Below are positions 8,030 through 14,713 of a stretch of DNA of 37,396 nucleotides, one piece after another. This stretch comes from Dehalococcoidia bacterium (GTDB taxonomy: Bacteria > Chloroflexota > Dehalococcoidia > Lucifugimonadales > GCA-002694895). The stretch spans positions 1 to 37,396 of the forward strand of contig JAPYRX010000014.1 in the NCBI GenBank assembly GCA_029936815.1. Reading direction: 5' to 3'. Below the pieces are notes generated by a model. The model was not told the origin of the DNA, ran no database searches, and saw only the letters and a list, made by a program, of their open reading frames with translations. The stretch's first letter is position 1. Each line of letters starts with the position of its first letter. The translations under genes and the position numbers were made by a program.

Positions 8030-8599
8030 TTAATTAGATATTTTTTTCAATACATCTAGTGCTTTTGCTAAAAGGTAATCAGTAGGAGGTCTATCTGAAG
8101 TAGAAGTTCCTCTGTGAGACCATAATATTTCATCGTTTGTTCCAATAATGAAAGCTGAAGGTGTTGCAACACCATCTCCAAGTAAATTATATACTTCCCA
8201 TTCTTGTGATATTGTATAAGTAGTATCTGAAATCATACTAAAAGTTGCTCCTACGTCACTCCTCATAGCATTCGTATTTTCGTTGTCATCAGTACTCACG
8301 GTAATGATATCTATCCCAAATCTTTTAAATAACGAATGATTTTGTGCCAACTCACCTAGTTGTGCTCTGCAAATACCTCAGAAATACCCTCTATAAAATA
8401 CAATTAATACAGCTTGGTAATTTTGAAGTGATGAATCTATTGCATCATTTAAACTTTGATCTAATATGATTTCCTTAGAAACAGAAGGTTCATTATCTAT
8501 TACGTTATTATTCGATGATGCACAACCTGTAATTACTAGTAAAACCACCAGGCTTAGCGGCAAAGTATATTTTTTAAAAAAATTAATGTATTGTGTCAT
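8030..8599 (-). CDS. Peroxiredoxin-like lipoprotein with in-frame UGA, probable selenoprotein
   Basis: Two same-frame open segments, 8599-8381 and 8377-8030, join through a UGA at 8378-8380 into a 189-residue protein. The N terminus is a lipoprotein signal ending at the lipobox VITGC, with the lipid-carrying Cys near residue 26. The redoxin core reads FYRGYF-[UGA]-GICRAQL. In AhpC/TSA-like peroxiredoxins this is FYRG-x-W-C-P-x-C-R-x-Q-L, so the UGA is exactly at the peroxidatic Cys (residue 74), with C77 as resolving Cys (UxxC). Downstream, IDIITVSTDD, ATPSAFIIG and the terminal DRP motif are intact. UGA is an ordinary stop elsewhere in the window, so selenocysteine is the best reading. I chose the ATG at 8599, just after the permease stop. 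A TTG at 8617 would add six residues. Alternatives are a nonsense mutation or a sequence error. Confidence 0.82.
8341..8373 (-). promoter_or_regulatory. Candidate bacterial SECIS hairpin after the in-frame UGA
   Basis: In the mRNA, counting the base after UGA as +1, CAAC (+16 to +19) pairs with GUUG (+27 to +30) around a 7-nt loop UAGGUGA. UUUG (+5 to +8) can pair with CAAA (+34 to +37) as an outer stem across an asymmetric internal loop. Bacterial SelB-binding hairpins need a short stem and a GU-containing loop shortly downstream of UGA. The GGU here at +22 to +24 is close to its place in E. coli fdhF. The stems are short, so this is suggestive only. Confidence 0.5.
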
Positions 8600-8603
8600 A
8601 TTG

Positions 8604-9407
8604 TTAGTTGAGATCAAGATATTTATAAGAAATAAAACTTAAGGCAATAAGTATTATACATAATGCTGATGTAATAAAACCATCAGATATATCTATTCCA
8701 TTTATAATAGGTTCAGAGGTTTTGTAGTAGTGAAAAATAGAAATATATTTTAATTTTTCGACACTGTTAATTAGAGGGCTTATAGAGTTTATAAAATGTG
8801 AAATAATAGCTATTGTTGTAGATATTCCTAGGGTTTTAGATTTGTTTCCGGTTAATGAACCAATAAACAATGATAAACATCCAAAAAAGAGGCCAAGTAA
8901 CGACAAATGGACTATAGTTGCTGAAAAATTTTTAAAATCTAATTCAAGATTGAATATTCTTCCAAATAAATTAAACGAAAACCAAATAAATAGAGAGATT
9001 AGTATTATTCTTGTTATCATTACTAATATTTGTTGGAAAAGATAATTGTTTTTTCCAATTGGCGTAGACATTATCAATTCAAGAGTTTTATTATTCAATT
9101 CTCCTGCCACAATGTTTGTCCCCGTATTTATACCTACCACTACTAACATTATTGGGCCTATCACACCAAATATTTCAAGATTTAAAAAACCGCCAAATGT
9201 AGACATATCTAGGCCATCCGAGGCTCCAAGAAAATGAAGAAGCTCTTCTGGGAAACTATTGATAAGTTCATCAAATGCTCCAATGTTTTGTGCAAAAGAA
9301 CTGTAAGCAAATGAAAGGTAAAATGATAATGTGATTAATCCGACAAACCAATATATCAAATTATTTCGCATATCTTTTAAATTTTTCAAATATATATTCT
9401 TATACAT
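8604..9407 (-). CDS. ABC-2 type transporter permease
   Basis: This 267-residue integral membrane protein has about six hydrophobic segments and the ABC-2 layout. Its first helix is near residues 17-38. An extracytoplasmic loop follows, then NTGTNIVAGELNNKTLELIMSTPI, the typical family stretch after the second helix (GE..xxTLELLxsTPxxR), then four more helices. It partners with the ATPase that ends 1 nt upstream. The ATG has GAGGAA as ribosome site, lying within the ATPase 3' end. The redoxin lipoprotein starts 4 nt after its stop. Export of an unknown small molecule is most likely. Confidence 0.9.
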   Translation of the reverse strand: MYKNIYLKNLKDMRNNLIYWFVGLITLSFYLSFAYSSFAQNIGAFDELINSFPEELLHFLGASDGLDMSTFGGFLNLEIFGVIGPIMLVVVGINTGTNIVAGELNNKTLELIMSTPIGKNNYLFQQILVMITRIILISLFIWFSFNLFGRIFNLELDFKNFSATIVHLSLLGLFFGCLSLFIGSLTGNKSKTLGISTTIAIISHFINSISPLINSVEKLKYISIFHYYKTSEPIINGIDISDGFITSALCIILIALSFISYKYLDLN

Positions 9408-9408
9408 T

Positions 9409-10290
9409 TTATTCCTCGTAAAAAGTAAGAAAAATTTCTTCTAAACTAGGTTCTATAATTCGCAAATTTACAACTGTGAATTTGGAAATAACTTTTAAAA
9501 GACTATCAATTGATCCCTTGATATTTAGAGTAATAGTATTTCCTTGAAATTCTAATTTGGAAATATTTTTAACATTTTTAAATTCACTTGTTTTAGGAGC
9601 ATTATTAAATGTTATTTCATATTTCTTGATTGTTTTACTTTTAAGATCTGATATTTGCTCTGATGCAACAATATTGCCATTTTTTATTATTCCAACTCTT
9701 TCGCATAAATCTTCTATTTCCCCAAGTATGTGTGAAGATAATAATACTGAGCATCCTAAGTTGTTTTGTTCTTGGACTATATTTTGAAATTCTTGTTGCT
9801 TTAATGGATCAAGCCCGCTTGTTGGCTCATCTAATATTGCTAATTTTGGGTTATTCATGAATGCTTGAATAATTCCTATTTTTTGTTTGTTACCTTTTGA
9901 TAAAGTTTTAATTTTATTGTTCAAATTCAGATCTAATCTTTCCGCTAATATATTAGTATTGTTTACTGTTGCTGACCTGAGGTTGCTTATATAATTTAAA
10001 TATTGTTCACCAGTTAAGTTTGGATACATCTCAAACTCACCTGGTAGATAACTAATTTGTGAAAGTTCAGCTTTATTTAGCTCTTCAAAGTGTTTTCCGA
10101 AAATTGTCGTTTCACCGCTTGTAGGTAAAATTAAATTTAACATTGCTCTCAAAGAAGTTGTTTTCCCCGCTCCATTTGGCCCCATCAACCCATAAACTTC
10201 TCCTTCATTCATGAAGAATGTAACGTTTTCAATTCCTAGGTTTTTACCGTAATATTTTGTTAGATTCGATACTTGTACTATATTCGACAT
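9409..10290 (-). CDS. ABC transporter ATPase (CcmA/NatA-type)
   Basis: This 293-residue ATPase has Walker A GPNGAGKTT (about 36-44), signature LSKGNKQK, Walker B LAILDEPTSGLDPL and switch His in LSSHILGEIEDLC. A C-terminal domain of about 80 residues ends in PSLEEIFLTFYEE, typical of exporter ATPases that pair with ABC-2 permeases. It is the first gene of the operon running down to 6749. The ribosome site at the ATG is weak. It is divergent from the aspartate dehydrogenase gene. Confidence 0.95.
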   Translation of the reverse strand: MSNIVQVSNLTKYYGKNLGIENVTFFMNEGEVYGLMGPNGAGKTTSLRAMLNLILPTSGETTIFGKHFEELNKAELSQISYLPGEFEMYPNLTGEQYLNYISNLRSATVNNTNILAERLDLNLNNKIKTLSKGNKQKIGIIQAFMNNPKLAILDEPTSGLDPLKQQEFQNIVQEQNNLGCSVLLSSHILGEIEDLCERVGIIKNGNIVASEQISDLKSKTIKKYEITFNNAPKTSEFKNVKNISKLEFQGNTITLNIKGSIDSLLKVISKFTVVNLRIIEPSLEEIFLTFYEE

Positions 10291-10373
10291 TACTTTTTAC
10301 GATTTTAAATTAATCTCTTTAAGTTTTAAAATTATATTGATATTATCATAATTATTGTATTTTTGGAGTAATA

Positions 10374-11168
10374 TTGAAAAAAATCAATTTAGCGTTCATA
10401 GGTTGTGGTGCAATGTGCAATCAAATAATTTTGAGCATCATTAAAGATATGAATAATAAATTTAATATAGAATTTATTTTAGATAATCATTTAGATGAAA
10501 CAAAATCTTTTTGTGATGATCTAAATATTCATCCATGTATTTCAAATGATTTCAAAAATTTAATTGATTTAGAAGACATAGATTTAGTGATTGAAACTGC
10601 ATCTGTACAATCTGTTAAAGATTATAGTCTGCAAATAATTCAAAAATTTGATTTAATGATCGCATCAGTTGGAGCTTTAGCAGATGAAAATTTATATAAT
10701 AAATTACTGAAAAAATCATCGCTTTATGGTTCGAAATTATTAATTCCACATGGAGCAATAGGCGGTCTCGATGCTATTAGTGCAGTAAAGGGAATGACAA
10801 GTAATATTGTTATAACTACTACCAAATCTCCAAAAAGCTTGAAAGGGTCTAAAGGATTTGAAAAATATGAAAATCACAATTTCACACAATGTGAAACCAT
10901 ATTTAAAGGTACAGCGAAAGAAGCCATAGAACTATTTCCAAAAAATTTAAATGTGGCTGTGACATTAAGTTTGTATGGAATCGGTGCTGATAAAACCAAT
11001 GTTGTACTAGTAGTAGATCCTAAATTGAAAACTAATAATCATTCTATATTAGCCGAGGGAGATTTTGGTGAAATGAAATTTGATTTTTCACTAAATCAAT
11101 CATCAACAAATCCGAAAACAAGCGCTTTAGCAGCATTATCAATTATTAAAGAATTAAAGGATTATTAA
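10374..11168 (+). CDS. nadX: L-aspartate dehydrogenase
   Basis: This 264-residue enzyme is expected to oxidise L-aspartate to iminoaspartate with NAD(P), feeding quinolinate and NAD synthesis in the cytoplasm. The N-terminal Rossmann fold has AFIGCGAMCNQI and VIETASVQSV. The catalytic DUF108 domain shows PHGAIGGLDAISAVKGM, TTKSPKSLKG, VAVTLSLYGIGADKTNV and NHSILAEGDFG with the expected catalytic His. Length fits the family. The start is TTG, backed by GGAG at 10365-10368. No nadA or nadC is nearby, so it may serve general aspartate metabolism instead. Confidence 0.88.
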   Translation: MKKINLAFIGCGAMCNQIILSIIKDMNNKFNIEFILDNHLDETKSFCDDLNIHPCISNDFKNLIDLEDIDLVIETASVQSVKDYSLQIIQKFDLMIASVGALADENLYNKLLKKSSLYGSKLLIPHGAIGGLDAISAVKGMTSNIVITTTKSPKSLKGSKGFEKYENHNFTQCETIFKGTAKEAIELFPKNLNVAVTLSLYGIGADKTNVVLVVDPKLKTNNHSILAEGDFGEMKFDFSLNQSSTNPKTSALAALSIIKELKDY

Positions 11169-11474
11169 ATGAGTTTCATTGTGAAATATATAAAAGGTGA
11201 ATATATATTAATTCGATCTTTTTTGATTTTCACTACTGGTAGCATTGTCGCCGAATTTATCAAGCAAACCTTGGTACTGTCTTTAGGTTTGTTATTCTTT
11301 AAATGGATAGCATTTGGATTGGTTTTTTGGCTGATTTTAGGTAGTTATCGTTCTTCTCAAAATTTTATTAACTCCAATAGAGGATCACTTAAGAAGAGAA
11401 TGCCTGCATTAATGTTTAAAAGTTTTATTATGGTATACGCAGTATTTTTTTATATGGATTTTTTTAGATCCTGA
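11169..11474 (+). CDS. Small hypothetical membrane protein
   Basis: This 101-residue protein has three hydrophobic stretches (about 14-33, 34-58, 82-98) separated by a short basic loop (NRGSLKKRMP). It begins directly after the aspartate dehydrogenase stop (TAA-ATG), so the two are co-transcribed. No known family is recognised. It ends 1 nt before the end of the convergent DUF1737 gene. Confidence 0.6.
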   Translation: MSFIVKYIKGEYILIRSFLIFTTGSIVAEFIKQTLVLSLGLLFFKWIAFGLVFWLILGSYRSSQNFINSNRGSLKKRMPALMFKSFIMVYAVFFYMDFFRS

Positions 11475-11475
11475 T

Positions 11476-11655
11476 TTATTTTCTCTTAACTATAGCTTGG
11501 CCAACAATTGTAGTTTTCCTAATAGCTAAATGATCGATATTGATAAATGGAGAGCCATATAATTCCCATCCATCATTTAAAAACTCTGTAACTCTATTAC
11601 AAAATTCACTATTGTCTTTTCCTGTAAGTAGTTTATATTCAATTATATCTTTCAT
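11476..11655 (-). CDS. DUF1737 small protein
   Basis: This 59-residue protein beginning MKDIIEYKLLTGKD matches the DUF1737 pattern: EYKLxTG near the start, then a helix ending in FLNDGWELYGSPF, then a C-terminal strand (VGQAIVKRK). The family function is unknown. GAAGGGAT upstream is a fair ribosome site. It starts 13 nt after the cupin stop and is probably co-transcribed with it. Confidence 0.82.
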   Translation of the reverse strand: MKDIIEYKLLTGKDNSEFCNRVTEFLNDGWELYGSPFINIDHLAIRKTTIVGQAIVKRK

Positions 11656-11668
11656 ATATTAAATCCCT

Positions 11669-12010
11669 TCAATTTAATTTTAAAAACGAGCTAAAATCTG
11701 GTGAAGGTGATTTGATTTCTACAAAAACAGTATCTTCTATAGCTTTGATCATATGTTTTTGTCCAATTGGATTAACCCAAGTATCTCCTGATTGAAGTAT
11801 AGAAGATTTTTCATCACCGATCACTTCTAATTTACCACTCACAATTACACCTAATGATTCATGTTCATGAGTATGCAATGGGGTTTCTGAGCCTGTAGTT
11901 AATTTCATTTTTATAGCACTCATATGACTGGCTTCTTCTTGAATCTTTAGATAAAGATCGCCATTAATATTCTTACCTTCAAGATTTGTTAGTTTTTTAT
12001 ATTCATTCAC
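11669..12010 (-). CDS. Cupin domain protein
   Basis: This 113-residue single-domain cupin has motif 1 PLHTHEHESLGVIVSGKLEV (two His and Glu as metal ligands) and motif 2 WVNPIGQKHMI (fourth-ligand His). No signal peptide is seen. Cupins of this size may be isomerases, dioxygenases or sugar/metabolite sensors. The substrate is not evident. The start is GTG with a clear AAGGAG upstream. The gene begins 18 nt after the tRNA-Leu 3' end with no terminator between, so it may be transcribed from the tRNA promoter. Confidence 0.85.
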   Translation of the reverse strand: MNEYKKLTNLEGKNINGDLYLKIQEEASHMSAIKMKLTTGSETPLHTHEHESLGVIVSGKLEVIGDEKSSILQSGDTWVNPIGQKHMIKAIEDTVFVEIKSPSPDFSSFLKLN

Positions 12011-12028
12011 GATTTACTCCTTTTTATC

Positions 12029-12112
12029 TGCCGAAGGTGAGATTCGAACTCACACAGGGATTACCCCTACTGGTTTTTGAAACCAGCGTGTCTACCATTC
12101 CACCACTTCGGC
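12029..12112 (-). tRNA. tRNA-Leu (anticodon CAA)
   Basis: This 84-nt class II tRNA has acceptor strands GCCGAAG and CTTCGGC, discriminator A, and anticodon stem CTGGT/ACCAG around loop TTCAAAA (anticodon CAA, reading UUG). It has a long variable arm (GGG-GTAA-TCCC region) and a T-arm with TTCGAAT. The 3' CCA is not encoded. The anticodon and 7-bp acceptor exclude tRNA-Sec. Confidence 0.95.
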
Positions 12113-12127
12113 TCATTAATATTAAAT

Positions 12128-12156
12128 ATTATAACTAATATTTACGTTAATATTAA
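12128..12156 (-). promoter_or_regulatory. Candidate promoter of tRNA-Leu
   Basis: On the minus strand, TTAATA (12151-12156) and a perfect TATAAT (12128-12133) are separated by 17 nt. Transcription would start about 8 nt before the tRNA 5' end. The -35 is weak and overlaps the end of the FMN reductase gene. Confidence 0.45.
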
Positions 12157-12698
12157 TATTGAATATTCAATTTTTCAATAATACTTTTCGCACTATCATT
12201 AATAAGCTTTTCTAGTGTTTCATTTATTATTTTGCCATCAGATTGTATCTTGTTATTTACGCCAGAAACCAATATTCTTGGTTGATTGAAAACATTTAAA
12301 TTGAGGTTAAACAAGACATGATTTAAATGAGTAAACCCTAATAAAGTTCCTGACATTCCAGGAGTGCATCCAATTACTAATGCATTTTTATTATCTAAAA
12401 CTGTGGGAGGTCTAGAGAGCCAGTCAACTATATTTTTCATAACTCCAGAATAAGACCCGTTGTAAGCCGGAGATGAAAAAACCAAAAGATCAGATTCTAT
12501 GATTTTTTCTTTTGCTAATATTACTGTTTCGGGCAAGCCAACAGATTCAATGTCTGCATTATAAAGAGGAAAACCTGACACATCTAGTTCTTGAGTAGAT
12601 ATGTCTTTGTATTTTGATAATTTTTCAAGTAAGATTTGTAGTAGTAATTTATTCCATGATTCTTTTCGTAAACTACCGCAAATTCCAGATATTTTCAT
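12153..12698 (-). CDS. NADPH-dependent FMN reductase family protein
   Basis: This 181-residue flavodoxin-fold protein has the FMN phosphate loop GSLRKESWNKLL near the N terminus. SSPAYNGSYSGVMKNIVDW is the classic NAD(P)H:FMN/quinone reductase motif (family PEYNxSxPGxLKNAIDW). Such enzymes supply reduced flavin or reduce quinones, azo compounds or chromate. It is cytoplasmic. The gene is divergent from the serine hydrolase at 12759, and the short shared gap must hold both promoters. Confidence 0.9.
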   Translation of the reverse strand: MKISGICGSLRKESWNKLLLQILLEKLSKYKDISTQELDVSGFPLYNADIESVGLPETVILAKEKIIESDLLVFSSPAYNGSYSGVMKNIVDWLSRPPTVLDNKNALVIGCTPGMSGTLLGFTHLNHVLFNLNLNVFNQPRILVSGVNNKIQSDGKIINETLEKLINDSAKSIIEKLNIQY

Positions 12699-12758
12699 GA
12701 TTGTATCCTAGAGCGATTTTATTTAAAGTAATACTTTAACATTAATTAAAAATTTATT

Positions 12759-13871
12759 ATGCCACAATTATACTATCCGGAACCCGATAATTGGGAAAGA
12801 AAAAATCCTGATTCTCTCAAAGTAAATAAAAATTTACTTACTAAAGCAATAGATTATTCTAAATTACATGAGAATAAATCATCTATTAAAAACATGCAGA
12901 TGTTTACTAGAACAGCTTCTGCTACAAAAGAACCTCATGATGAATTGTTAGGACCTGTTCAAGAAAGAGGCGAACTTACTGGAATGATAATTAAAAATGG
13001 TTATATTATTGCTGAATGGGGAGATGTTAATCGAGTAGATATGACTTTTAGTGTTACAAAATCATTTGTTTCTACAACAGTGGGATTGGCTTACGATGAA
13101 GGTTTAATATCAGATCTTAATGATAAAGTCCATAAGTATATGCCTGGAGAACATTTTAATGATCAAAATAATAAATTAATAACTTGGGATCATTTACTCA
13201 GACAAGTAAGTGAATGGAAAGGAAACATGTGGGGGAAACCAGATTGGGCAGACAGACCTCCTGTAGGATTATCATTTGATGAACTTGAAAATCAGAAATA
13301 TTTCAAGCCTGGCGAAAGATATAAATATAATGATGTGAGAGTTAACTTTTTAGCATTATTGAGTGCTCATGTATGGAAAGAATCCCTACCAAAAGTTTTA
13401 AAACAAAAAGTGATGAACCCAATTGGGGCATCAGATAATTGGAAATGGCACGGATATAAAAATTCGTGGATTAATATAGGCGATCAGAAAATTCAATCTG
13501 TGAGTGGTGGAGGGCATTGGGGAGGAGGTATGTTTATTAACGCACTTGACCAAGCCAGATTTGGATATTTGTTTTTGAGAAATGGAATGTGGAATGATAA
13601 ACGAATTATATCTGAAGATTGGATTAAAAAAGCAAGTTCTCCAGGTAGCGTAAATAAATCTTATGGATTTATGAATTGGTTTTTAAACTCTACCGAAGAT
13701 GGAACAGATAAAAAAATCAAATCAGCTCCTTCCAATGCTATATATTTTAGTGGATTAGGATCAAATATAATATATATTGATTGGGAACATGATTTGGTTG
13801 TGGTTGTGAGATGGATTGACTCTGATTATTTTTCAGGATTTATTGATTTGATTTTAAAGTCATTAAAATGA
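12759..13871 (+). CDS. Class C beta-lactamase-fold serine hydrolase
   Basis: This 370-residue serine hydrolase of the beta-lactamase/DD-peptidase (S12-like) fold has the SxxK motif at S98-V-T-K101 in TFSVTKSFVS. A Tyr/Asn element lies in YKYNDVRVN, and SGGGHWGGGMFIN probably holds the region equivalent to the third motif. Members include esterases, D-aminopeptidases and 6-aminohexanoate-dimer hydrolase (NylB). The size and the WGDVNRVDMTFSVTKS context resemble NylB-like esterases. No signal peptide is visible, so it is probably cytoplasmic. No clear ribosome site precedes the ATG. Its 3' end overlaps the convergent GNAT gene by 46 nt. Confidence 0.87.
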   Translation: MPQLYYPEPDNWERKNPDSLKVNKNLLTKAIDYSKLHENKSSIKNMQMFTRTASATKEPHDELLGPVQERGELTGMIIKNGYIIAEWGDVNRVDMTFSVTKSFVSTTVGLAYDEGLISDLNDKVHKYMPGEHFNDQNNKLITWDHLLRQVSEWKGNMWGKPDWADRPPVGLSFDELENQKYFKPGERYKYNDVRVNFLALLSAHVWKESLPKVLKQKVMNPIGASDNWKWHGYKNSWINIGDQKIQSVSGGGHWGGGMFINALDQARFGYLFLRNGMWNDKRIISEDWIKKASSPGSVNKSYGFMNWFLNSTEDGTDKKIKSAPSNAIYFSGLGSNIIYIDWEHDLVVVVRWIDSDYFSGFIDLILKSLK

Positions 13872-14368
13872 GTACTTATTATTTCCTGCCATCTTTTTTT
13901 CATATTATTATCTGAGTATACAGGTCGAAATCCAAGTTTTAAATATATTGATATAGCAGAGACTCTCCAATCTTCTGTTTGAAGTATTACTTTTTTGTAA
14001 TTTTTTTCTATAAAATGATTTATAACTGATATGCATACACTTTTACCCAATCCCTTTTTACGATGCATAGGGTGTGTTACAACAAAATCTAACCGCCCAA
14101 CTTCTTTATTTTCATAAATAGAAGATGATGCAAATGTTGAAGCAACAACATTGTTTTCCTCAACAATTAATCTTGATCCTTTTTGTCTATCGATTGGGGT
14201 CATAAATTCTTGAAATGTATTTTCATTCCAAACACCATTAAATTCTCCCATTCCTAATAATTTGATCCATGATTTTTCTAGAGATTTAGAATATTGTTTT
14301 ATACTGTAATTTTTTGAAACTTTTATTAATTCATTACTATTAATAAATTCACTAAGATTTAATTCCAT
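13826..14368 (-). CDS. GNAT family N-acetyltransferase
   Basis: This protein of about 180 residues has a GNAT fold. The acetyl-CoA pyrophosphate loop is HPMHRKKGLGKSVC, preceded by the beta-4 strand RLDFVVTH and followed by VILQTEDWRVSAISIYLKLGF, the typical last helix/strand. The substrate is unknown. I chose the ATG at 14368, which has AGGT at good spacing. A longer frame opens at an ATG at 14443 without a ribosome site. The last 46 nt overlap the 3' end of the convergent serine hydrolase gene. Confidence 0.85.
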   Translation of the reverse strand: MELNLSEFINSNELIKVSKNYSIKQYSKSLEKSWIKLLGMGEFNGVWNENTFQEFMTPIDRQKGSRLIVEENNVVASTFASSSIYENKEVGRLDFVVTHPMHRKKGLGKSVCISVINHFIEKNYKKVILQTEDWRVSAISIYLKLGFRPVYSDNNMKKRWQEIISTHFNDFKIKSINPEK

Positions 14369-14504
14369 TAATACCTGAGTTTTCACAAGGCATCGTATGT
14401 AATTATTGTTTTTATAAGGCTTGGATGAATGTACTTTTCCCATTAAATGTTTTATTTTCTATGGATACAAAAAAAATTAAATAATTTTGAGATATATTCT
14501 TTTA

Positions 14505-14621
14505 TTATTTCATAACAGAAGGTTTAAAACTGTATTTACCATATACATATTGTATTTCAGACCATGAAGATTTTGCGATTTTAACATCTTCATTATTATC
14601 ATCATGTAAAATAATATAAAT
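14505..14621 (-). pseudogene. Possible gene remnant or unstarted small frame
   Basis: The 345-bp interval 14369-14713 holds no complete gene. Within it, a 38-codon minus-strand frame lacks ATG, GTG or TTG near its start but has protein-like content (EDVKIAKSSWSEIQYVYGKY then SFKPSVMK, stop). It looks like the 3' end of a decayed gene. No homologue is recognised. The rest of the interval is AT-rich with a short pentanucleotide repeat. Confidence 0.25.
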
Positions 14622-14670
14622 TTATTATGCTTTGTTAGAAATTTCATTAATGATTTACTATTTTTTGAAG

Positions 14671-14690
14671 TAATATAATATAATATAATA
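14671..14690. repeat. Pentanucleotide tandem repeat (TAATA)x4
   Basis: Four exact TAATA copies lie in tandem, 24 bp beyond the 3' end of the Sel1 lipoprotein gene. The repeat is slippage-prone but lies in noncoding DNA. No role is evident. Confidence 0.7.
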
Positions 14691-14713
14691 TTGAATTTTT
14701 GATGTTATTTCCA

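Noticed and set aside
8378-8380. UGA explained by an altered genetic code (UGA = Trp or Gly)
   Set aside because: UGA is used as a normal stop at the ends of many genes here (for example 6756, 13871, 19215, 34969 and the ATGA overlaps at 4098 and 3427), and Trp is encoded by UGG throughout.
8030-8617. Two separate genes: a short lipoprotein and a small redoxin starting at a TTG codon (8350)
   Set aside because: The second frame would lack the start of the redoxin fold and has no ribosome site, while the joined frame restores a full family motif across the UGA.
12029-12112. tRNA-Sec, considered because of the nearby selenoprotein and the long variable arm
   Set aside because: The anticodon is CAA and the acceptor stem is 7 bp, so it is tRNA-Leu. 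tRNA-Sec would have UCA and an 8-bp acceptor.
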